A DNA stretch of 64,000 nt, from NCBI GenBank assembly GCA_037176845.1, contig JAYKXP010000019.1, positions 1 to 64,000 on the forward strand, written 5' to 3'. Of the stretch, positions 56,501 through 64,000 are shown one piece after another. Position 1 is the first letter of the stretch; each line of letters begins with the position of its first letter. This stretch comes from Paramarasmius palmivorus (Eukaryota; Basidiomycota; Agaricomycetes; Agaricales; Marasmiaceae). The notes under the pieces were generated by a model. The model was given only the letters and a program-made list of their open reading frames with translations, did no database searches and was not told the origin of the DNA. Position numbers and translations under genes: made by a program.

Positions 56501-59007
56501 ATGTCCTATCGATCTTGTTCTATAGAGGCGTCTGTATCCACAGATTTTCCTCAGGACAACTATGGGGCACTTCTTGTTACCTCATTGAAACTACCAGAAC
56601 TAGTGCTATTAAGGGCTAAACATCAGAACCCTCAGCTGAAGAACGTCGACCCTAAACACCGCTGGACAGATTCCAATCAGTATGTTTTATATTTAATTGC
56701 AGAATAGTTCTTAAAATTTGCTCTTTTAGTAGTGTGTTGGTGAATACAAAAGTCGAAAAGCCTGTCAAGGAAAGCGTGGATTTTGTGTAAGTTGTCAGCG
56801 GTCACTCTTTTTCATTGTTAATCATCTTGCTGGTCAGTGATCTTGGCATGAGAGAATTGGAATTAAATCTGGAATTGAATTTAATATCAAGGTCCTTTTT
56901 TCCTTTTTTTTATCTGGGCTACAGTAATTTTTCTATACAGAAAGAGACTATGGCAACATCGTTCAAAGTTAGAATCGGAGTCAATAACACCTCTCTACAA
57001 AAAAAGGAAGGTTGACGAATCCGAGTTGGATTTGGAGCCCAATATCAATCGGTCCCCCGACAATGTATGTTCGCCCACTACAGCTTCAGATCGAAACGGC
57101 GATAGCGTGTCATGGCTGTCTCATTTCGTTGACGATTTATTTTCGGACAACCGCTCTGATACGAGCATTAGTTCATCCGATCGGTTAGCCGATAAAGTAC
57201 GCTCTACGGGAACTTCCACTAATTGTCTATTTTTGGACAGCCGCTCCGATACAACCTCTGGCTCAGCCGGTACGACTCCATGTCGGAACACCGATAATGA
57301 GGTGTCATGGCTGTCTTGTCTTGTTGACGATTTGTTTTCGGATAGCCGATCTAGCACCAGCGGCAGCCCGTCTGATCGGTCAGCCGATGAAATCCACAAT
57401 TCATTTTCAGACGACCGCTTCGATACAACTGCCGGCTCGTCCGCTCGGTCAACCGACGCACGAATTTCAATGGAATCTGAAGAGTGCTGCCGGCTGTTGG
57501 ACGTGCTGGCCAATCTTTTTACTGACACTGATTCCGAAGAGGAAAAATGCAATGTGAGATTGTTGACAGCGTTTCTGAACAGTCCTAACACGTTGTAGGA
57601 TATGCAACCCGCTCTTAACAATGTCTTATCAGAACTACCCACATTCTTATACGGGTATGTGCATCGACTAATTCTTGACGTCTGTTCATTGTTTTTTTCA
57701 GTCATTCAAAGTTGCAAGACGGGGCGCTCCATAACCTTCAAACTCATTCAAAACAAGATTTGACCACCAAAGTTTATGTTGCCAAAAAAGGTTTCATGGA
57801 TGTTATGTCAAATAGCAGGATTTCAATACCACGCTGGTTGGGAGTAAATGCACCTAACGACCTCAGGAAAGCCATTACGGCTTATTTACGGAAAGGCGGG
57901 AAATTAAACCATTTGATTCTGATTTATTATGAAATGTGAGTGGCGTTACTTGTATCGAAAACAAGGATTAACTGGGTTCGATTAGGGAAGCTACAAAAAT
58001 TTCAGACGGTCAAAGACGTGTCGTCATTTTTCGATCGTTCATCACTCCTTACATGGAATCGATTCTACATCCTCTGGTTATATCGGAAGTCCGTCAGTAT
58101 ATGGAGAAAACTTCTACGGTGTCTAAAAAATTACGGATGAAAAACTTGAGAGGAGCTTATTGGATTGGAATGGCAGGTTGGGATAGAAACAACAAAAAGG
58201 CAAGTTGGTTTTTACTGTTTCTGCCTGTTTTTCAATTAACAATTGAGTAATAGGTACCTTCTGAATCCAACTGGCATAAGAAACATCGACGCATTATCGA
58301 AGATTTCTTTCGACCCGGTCGAATATTCAGCCAACTTACTGAGTATGGATGTTATCTTGTAGCCAAAGTATTCCCCAAAATTGCTGAGCGATACAGAAGA
58401 TGCTCAGAGGAGATGAAAAAGCAATATAACTTCTCTGCACCTTTTGGGCTTTTTTTTAATTTTTGTGTTAACGGAGTTATGTCCGGTCATCCCAGAGTAC
58501 ATTGTCTTCCACATATTGACTTTAAAAATGTAGCTTTGGGTGTTTGTATGATTTTCATTTATAGTCATTTCAACCACAAAGAGAAGTGTTGGTTGGTTAT
58601 ATGGGAAGCTGGTATTGCTGTAGAACTTCCTCCAGGAGTGTTTCTCATATATCCATCTTCACTCTTCATTCATTTCAACGTTGACTTGACCGGTAAGACA
58701 CTTTTTTATATTGAATCTTTCTACACCATTAATATCCAAAATAGATTTAAAATTTGTTGTTACCCAAGGCGACTCTCCTACTACAAACAACAGCACTCCT
58801 CTTTGCCCTTCTTGTGGAAGCCAGGATTTCCAACACATTCAAGATTGGAAAGAGGCCAATGGTAGAGGTTCATTGGTATGGTTCAATCAGGCTAGTCTGT
58901 TTCAAACGGCAGAGTTAGGGTTTAATACAATTGAAACAGCAAAAGCCCATGGAGCTTCTACAAATTGCACTTTGGAAGTAGAAGACGCCTTTGACACTTA
59001 TTGGTAA
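56501..59007 (+). CDS. Divergent TET/JBP-like dioxygenase (copy 4)
   Basis: Start MSYRSCSIEASVSTDFPQDN at 56501; several exons, stop TAA near 59007. The central region (57030-57500) repeats VSWLSxxVDDLFSDxRS-type units. A probable intron is GTGAGA..TTGTAG (57555-57599). The C-terminal domain resembles the other three: H and D in LPHIDFKNVALGVCMI, VIWEAGIAVELPPGVFLIYP, then H in SLFIHFNVD, and after an intron RGSLVWFNQASLFQ, where R would be the 2-oxoglutarate ligand. The usual YSAGGLFRW is lost and a CPSCGSQDF element precedes it, so this is a distinct branch, perhaps with changed activity. Downstream lies the Helitron Rep. Confidence 0.65.
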
Positions 59008-59463
59008 ATGACATCATAGTTAACAAACATTTGTTCCGATCAATCAGAACATCAATATAAATAAATAACAACGACATAAATAAACAGCTCTTGATGTGAT
59101 ATTTCCCACAATTCTGATCCCCTTTTATTGTCTACCCTCATGCAAAAAATACTGCTTTTCGTACTCCTTTTGACACAGGTACTATCTATAGGTAAGTAAC
59201 AACTGTCGAACTGTTTAACAAGTTTACTGAAAAAGGCATCTAGAGTTTAGAACCACTTGTGTCTTAAGTTGCAAGCGACCAATTGCTCTATCAACAAACA
59301 TTTCATTGAAAAGCCGCATTCAAACAGGTATTTATTTGCCTTCTCCAATGTCAACAAAAGCTTGAACGATGGAGTAGATTTGTCTTTTCTACATCTTCAA
59401 CAACGGTCGGCTCTGCCGTCGATCAATATATCGGAAAGCCGCATTCAAAAAGGTACTTCCGTC

Positions 59464-62400
59464 ATGCCACCGAAATTGATCCGACGCATGTTGACAATAG
59501 TGACAGGCGAACACAATGATATACTATTGCAACGCTGCTATCTGTCGCAGTCTTCTGTATACAATGCCCGCAGCGGTCTTGCTCATATTTCACAATGCTG
59601 TGAATTGACACAGTCTCCCATAATCTACAATGCCCGTCAGGGTCTCTCTCTTGCTACTCAATGCTGCGAATCAATGCAGTTTTTGCTAGTTTCTTGTTGC
59701 TATAATTGTCAATTTACAGACAATCAAAAACTAAAAAATGCCACCAACTCCCACAAATTACTAACAAACCTTTGGACTGCATTAACATTTTTACTTGATA
59801 TAGTATACAACATATCGGGCAATGGCTACTTTTTCTTGCAAAAGTCCATTTATCACTACCTCTTGATTGAAATGCTTTTTTGGCCTTTGGAGAAAAAAAG
59901 AGCAGTTTTGGTTTTGTTGCTAACTTACTTGAAATCAATTAGAAACATGCTTTCTAAGTCTAAGTATTACATGATGATTCTTAAATGCCGCCGACATTTT
60001 CGAATTTCATTGAATCCTGCAGTGTTGCTCCAATTTGTATTATGGATTTGGGCATTGCAGTCTATAGCTAATCTTTTAGTTAGTTCTTCTGATCATCCAT
60101 TTCCTGTGGGTGGAGGAGGAATTAAAGCAGTTCCTTGGAAAGTAATTGAACCATATTTAATCCAAGAGGATCCTCTTGCTTTGCTTAGTGATCGACATGT
60201 TTTCAAACTGGTAGATCACAATGTAGAATCTTCATTGAAATCGTCTGTTTCCCGTTATAAACAGACCCATCACGTTTTAGCGAAGATACCCTTGCCAATT
60301 TTACTTCCATTTGTCTCAAAAAAATCACAAAATGAAATCTTGAAGTTACATGGTTATTCAACTCGTATATGTAAAGAATCTAGCGAGGAGTGGTCTTATA
60401 AACATTACTGTGAAATTTGTCAACACGGCGTTTCCGTTTTTCATGTGAACGCTCCAAGACACTTAAGAAAGAGCTCCAAAACAAAATCCAATCCCAGCTT
60501 AAACACAGGAATCCGCTCCGGTAAGAAAAATACGGAGAACCGTTCTGTTAAGAAGAATACGGGAAACCGCAATCAAAACACGGAAAGCCGCTCCGTTAAC
60601 AAAAAAAGTCAAGTTGGATCTTTGAACCCCAAAGCTTTTTTTTCAAATGGCCCAAATGACCCATTTAATTTAAGCTCAGATCCTTCAGCTACTTCAACAC
60701 TAAACAATTCTAACCTTGATGTGAAAACTAAAGAGTCATCAACTATGTCAACTAATCAAAACCATTCCAACGTCAATTCAGAACAACCCTCCACCGTATC
60801 CGTTAATCAAAACACTGTCAGTGAACCGCTTTCAGCTATGTTGATTGATGAAAAAAAATCTGATCTTAGTTCAAACACAGAGCAGCCTTCAACTATGTTG
60901 ATTGACAAAGATGCTAGTTTAAATACAGGAATTGATGTGTCCAACAACTCTAATAAAGAACAGTTTCCACCTGTCCCCTTGACTTTGCAAGACAATCAAA
61001 GAATCATCAGAAATGGCGTTCTAAGAATGACCAAACACGCAATTGAAGAGAAGGGTTGTGCTGTTTGTGGTCAACTAGTTTCAATTGAAAACTTATCTCT
61101 TCTTTCTCATGTTAAGAACCTTTTACACTTGTTAAAAGTTCCTAATGTAACAAGAGAGGAAAGAAAATCCCCACAGGATTGCATTAGTGAATATGAAGGT
61201 CCTGTAATAGATAAAAGGTGTGATTCAATTTGTAATGACTGCCGCACACATTTAAGAAAAAACAAAATTCCTCCATTTGCATTGGCAAAAGGCTTTTGGA
61301 TAGGTGAAGTTCCCGCAGTACTGTCTAACTTAAGATATATGGAAAGGATGTTAATATCTAGAGTAAGACATACTTGTTGCTATGTTAGACTTGCAACTGG
61401 TCAAAGTAGAAGAATGAAAGCTCATGTTATGGCTTTTGCAGCTCCTATACCTAAAGTATATGCATTTCTCCCACCACATAGTTCAGAAATGGATGATGTG
61501 ATGGCTATTTTATTCACAGGCCCTTCCAAACCCACTAGAGAAGACTGGAAAAGAACACCTGTACTGGTAAGAAGAAATGCAGTACTACAGGCTTTGGAAT
61601 GGTTGATATTGAATCATCCAGATTATTCAGATGTTCAAATATCACAAAACAACCTAAATAGCTATAGTGAAGAATTGCCTCCTTGTAGTGTGGAATATAA
61701 TCAGAGTCTTACTAACAAGACCCCTGAAAGTGAAAGCATAAATGATATGGAAGCTGAAGATGGAACTACCGGGGATTGTGAATTTATAGTCCATGGAATT
61801 ATTGGTGAACAATTAGATGGTATGAGTGTAAAGGCTTTGAATGCATGGGCTTTACATCATATGAAAAACCATGGAAAAGTATTAGCAGTGGGACACAGTG
61901 ATATAAAAAATGCAGAATCAATTTGGCATAATCCTCAGTTGTATCCGAAAATGTTTCCGCACTTATTTCCCTATGGTCTTGGAGGTATTGGAACAATACC
62001 AAGGATATCTGATGACAGACATAAAAAATATTTAATGACTTATCATGATAAAAGATTTCAAACTGACCCACATTTTCCTTTTGTAGCATTTAGTCATTCT
62101 CAAGTTAAAGCTGCAACTTCTTCAGCATATCTTCTTGCTGATAGAAAACATTTTCCTCAGATAGCTGAGAGAATACTATCATTAGATCAAGATACACTTG
62201 AAAACTTAACTTTAAGAATGATCAAAGGTGAAAAAGTTAAACCTATCAATGCCAAAGAAAAGGCATGCTATCAGGCAATAAAAGATTTAGATCATGTGGC
62301 TGGAAAAGTAAAGGGATCTACTTCAACAAAGAAAAGCATGCGCCATGAAATCTGGTCACTTGTTGCACATTGTGGAGCTCCAACTTGGTATATTACTTTA

Positions 62401-64000
62401 GCACCTGTAGATGTTAAACATCCAATTTCATTATATTATGCTGGCACTCAAGAAGAATTTGCTCCCACAATTCTGGATGATAATATTAGAAAACGGCTTC
62501 TCTATTGTAATCCTGCTGCAGCTGCTAGATTTTTTCATTTTATGGTTGAAACTTTTTTGGAATGTGTATTAGGGGTAAATAGTGAAGATAGAGGAATTTA
62601 TGGACACCATTCAGCACATTATGGAACTGTAGAACAACAAGGAAGAGACACGTTGCATCTTCATTTACTACTCTGGATTAAAAATTGTTTAAACCCACAG
62701 GAAATAAGAGACAGAATTATGAACAATGAAAATGACTTTCAACAAAAGATAATTCAATATCTGGAATCTGTCTTTACTGGAGATTTTTTCACAGGCTCAC
62801 AAGCTCAAGTACAGACTAGTATTGCAACTGAAAAATCTATGAATGACAATTACATTGATCCTGTCATGTCACTTCCAGAGATGCCTCCTCCTGTTTGTCA
62901 TTTACATCAAAAGAATGAAAATATCAATTCAGAACTTACAAGTATGCCTGAGTGTTTAATGTGTGAGGCTTATGAACGATGGCATAGAAAGTTTCAATTT
63001 ACAGTAGATGACATTATTGCGAAGTCCAATATTCATGACTGCAATTATGGACTCAACAAAGATGGATCTACTAAAAAAAACATCCAATTTAAACACTGTT
63101 GTGATAATCCTCAACATAAATGTAAAGGTAGATTTCCAAGGCCTATCTCTCTGTATACTATCATAGATTTAGACACCGGAGCTATTACCATGAAAAAGAG
63201 GGAACCTATGATTAACACTTTTACTCCAGCTTTGTCTTATTTAATGAGATGTAATACTGATGTCACTCAATTGTTATCAGGAACTGCAATCAAAGCAGTA
63301 ATAGTCTATGTTTCAGATTATATCACAAAATCCTCACTTAAAACCCATGTTGTCTTCAATGCCATAACAACTACTTTTACTAAAACTCCAGAATTGATAG
63401 TAGGAGATGAAAGTCGTAGAACTAGAGCTAGGAAACTACTCACTAAAGTGGTAAATTTGCTTGGTACCAAAATGGAGATGGGAGCGCCCACAGTTTGTAT
63501 GTATCTGTTAGGAAATCCTGATCATTACACTAGTCATAGATTTCATTCTTTTTATTGGAGGCCGTATGTTCAGCACGTTCGGAGGTGTGTAGACAATGAG
63601 GAAGAGGAAGAAGAAAAGGTAATGATTCTCAAAAAACAAAATAAAATTATAGGTTTATCTCCTGTCTATGACTACATTTATAGACCATTGGAACTTGAAA
63701 AAATGAATTTGTATGATTTCATTCGGAGAGCCGAAAGAGTAAAAGCAAAAACAATTAAAGTGTCCGAAAACAAATCTAATGTTCAGGATCGGGATGCCGC
63801 TGAAGGATTAATGGATGAAGATGGACGAAATGAAAACACTTGTGACTCAAATATGGATGTCGATGACAACATTGTAATGAATGAGGAAAAGACCACCTAT
63901 GATCGGGGTGCCGACAAGCGGAACACCGCTGACACAAAAAATGCGGACAATGAAAACGGATATCAAGAGTATGAAGAAGACCCCTCTATTGACTATGACA
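59464..64000 (+). CDS. Helitron Rep/helicase protein, N-terminal and Rep part (continues past the window)
   Basis: The frame is open from 59254 to the right edge without a stop; 59464 is its first ATG. In order: hydrophobic and Asn/Ser-rich N-terminus; a Cys-containing region (CAVCGQLVS..CDSICNDCRTHL, 61050-61250); a DUF6570-like block (FALAKGFWIGEVPAVLSNLR, RVRHTCCYVRLATGQSRRMK); Helitron_like_N; the HUH motif LHLHLLLW (H codons 62656 and 62662); and the two-tyrosine motif YVSDYITK (Y codons 63307 and 63319). Such proteins nick and replicate Helitrons by rolling circle in the nucleus; the PIF1-type helicase should follow beyond the edge. An upstream exon from 59140 with a hydrophobic start (MQKILLFVLLLTQVLSI) can be spliced on but would be unusual. 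No truncation is seen within the window. Confidence 0.85.
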   Translation, partial: MPPKLIRRMLTIVTGEHNDILLQRCYLSQSSVYNARSGLAHISQCCELTQSPIIYNARQGLSLATQCCESMQFLLVSCCYNCQFTDNQKLKNATNSHKLLTNLWTALTFLLDIVYNISGNGYFFLQKSIYHYLLIEMLFWPLEKKRAVLVLLLTYLKSIRNMLSKSKYYMMILKCRRHFRISLNPAVLLQFVLWIWALQSIANLLVSSSDHPFPVGGGGIKAVPWKVIEPYLIQEDPLALLSDRHVFKLVDHNVESSLKSSVSRYKQTHHVLAKIPLPILLPFVSKKSQNEILKLHGYSTRICKESSEEWSYKHYCEICQHGVSVFHVNAPRHLRKSSKTKSNPSLNTGIRSGKKNTENRSVKKNTGNRNQNTESRSVNKKSQVGSLNPKAFFSNGPNDPFNLSSDPSATSTLNNSNLDVKTKESSTMSTNQNHSNVNSEQPSTVSVNQNTVSEPLSAMLIDEKKSDLSSNTEQPSTMLIDKDASLNTGIDVSNNSNKEQFPPVPLTLQDNQRIIRNGVLRMTKHAIEEKGCAVCGQLVSIENLSLLSHVKNLLHLLKVPNVTREERKSPQDCISEYEGPVIDKRCDSICNDCRTHLRKNKIPPFALAKGFWIGEVPAVLSNLRYMERMLISRVRHTCCYVRLATGQSRRMKAHVMAFAAPIPKVYAFLPPHSSEMDDVMAILFTGPSKPTREDWKRTPVLVRRNAVLQALEWLILNHPDYSDVQISQNNLNSYSEELPPCSVEYNQSLTNKTPESESINDMEAEDGTTGDCEFIVHGIIGEQLDGMSVKALNAWALHHMKNHGKVLAVGHSDIKNAESIWHNPQLYPKMFPHLFPYGLGGIGTIPRISDDRHKKYLMTYHDKRFQTDPHFPFVAFSHSQVKAATSSAYLLADRKHFPQIAERILSLDQDTLENLTLRMIKGEKVKPINAKEKACYQAIKDLDHVAGKVKGSTSTKKSMRHEIWSLVAHCGAPTWYITLAPVDVKHPISLYYAGTQEEFAPTILDDNIRKRLLYCNPAAAARFFHFMVETFLECVLGVNSEDRGIYGHHSAHYGTVEQQGRDTLHLHLLLWIKNCLNPQEIRDRIMNNENDFQQKIIQYLESVFTGDFFTGSQAQVQTSIATEKSMNDNYIDPVMSLPEMPPPVCHLHQKNENINSELTSMPECLMCEAYERWHRKFQFTVDDIIAKSNIHDCNYGLNKDGSTKKNIQFKHCCDNPQHKCKGRFPRPISLYTIIDLDTGAITMKKREPMINTFTPALSYLMRCNTDVTQLLSGTAIKAVIVYVSDYITKSSLKTHVVFNAITTTFTKTPELIVGDESRRTRARKLLTKVVNLLGTKMEMGAPTVCMYLLGNPDHYTSHRFHSFYWRPYVQHVRRCVDNEEEEEEKVMILKKQNKIIGLSPVYDYIYRPLELEKMNLYDFIRRAERVKAKTIKVSENKSNVQDRDAAEGLMDEDGRNENTCDSNMDVDDNIVMNEEKTTYDRGADKRNTADTKNADNENGYQEYEEDPSIDYD

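Larger units (their letters stand above)
49357..63928. repeat. Dispersed CGG-N4-CCG micro-palindromes across the AT-rich block
   Basis: By eye at 49357, 49497, 49908, 50210, 50429, 50500, 50913, 51384, 51781, 52113, 52182, 52219, 53895, 56377, 57144, 57182, 57284, 57339, 57361, 57377, 57446, 59432, 60533, 60560, 60581, 63724, 63790, 63904 and 63919. The outer base is often T..A (TCGGNNNNCCGA). They lie in introns, spacers, tRNA-like repeats and exons alike. Close variants with N2, N3 or N5 also occur. Confidence 0.7.

Overview
The window is nuclear DNA of an agaricomycete (mushroom-forming basidiomycete) fungus. The evidence is genes cut by many 45-75 nt GT..AG introns, KDZ-superfamily DNA transposases with CxC2-type cysteine clusters, four TET/JBP-type 2-oxoglutarate dioxygenase genes, a Ty3-type retroelement and a Helitron. 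Genus cannot be read from the sequence; TET/JBP plus KDZ expansion is known from Agaricomycetes.

Layout. 1-10.3 kb: a KDZ transposase (minus, running off the left edge) divergent from a TET/JBP gene, then a small basic protein, a protein with two RNase H1-N/viroplasmin-like modules and a large unnamed protein, all plus strand. 10.3-29.1 kb: a clathrin heavy chain pseudogene (minus) split by a 14,967-bp insertion (10,653-25,619). The insertion has an 8-bp direct repeat at its borders, mirrored imperfect terminal inverted repeats and subterminal CATTGCAAGGT repeats. Inside are paralogues of all four cargo genes of the first cluster, a coiled-coil protein, an RPA3-like OB-fold protein and a complete KDZ transposase sharing a 90-bp divergent promoter with the TET/JBP gene. 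29-33 kb: a Ras-like GTPase with an apparent 2-nt microexon, and hypothetical genes. 33.1-39.4 kb: a third TET/JBP gene followed by a third copy of the large protein, without a KDZ gene. 39.5-45.1 kb: a minisatellite and a frameshifted Ty3-type pol. 45.5-49.2 kb: two minus-strand genes whose introns carry AGTGANNTCACT palindromes. 49.3-51.5 kb: repeats and tRNA-like sequences. 51.7-64 kb: an AT-rich block with three unusual genes, among them a divergent TET/JBP gene, and a Helitron Rep that runs off the right edge.

How it fits together. The strongest reading is a family of cargo-carrying KDZ transposons whose conserved payload is a DNA-base-modifying dioxygenase plus several unnamed proteins that co-occur two or three times in this window. 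One copy can be delimited to the base within the clathrin gene. Separately, the AT-rich right-hand block is peppered with CGG-N4-CCG palindromes, in coding and non-coding sequence alike, which no recognised feature explains.
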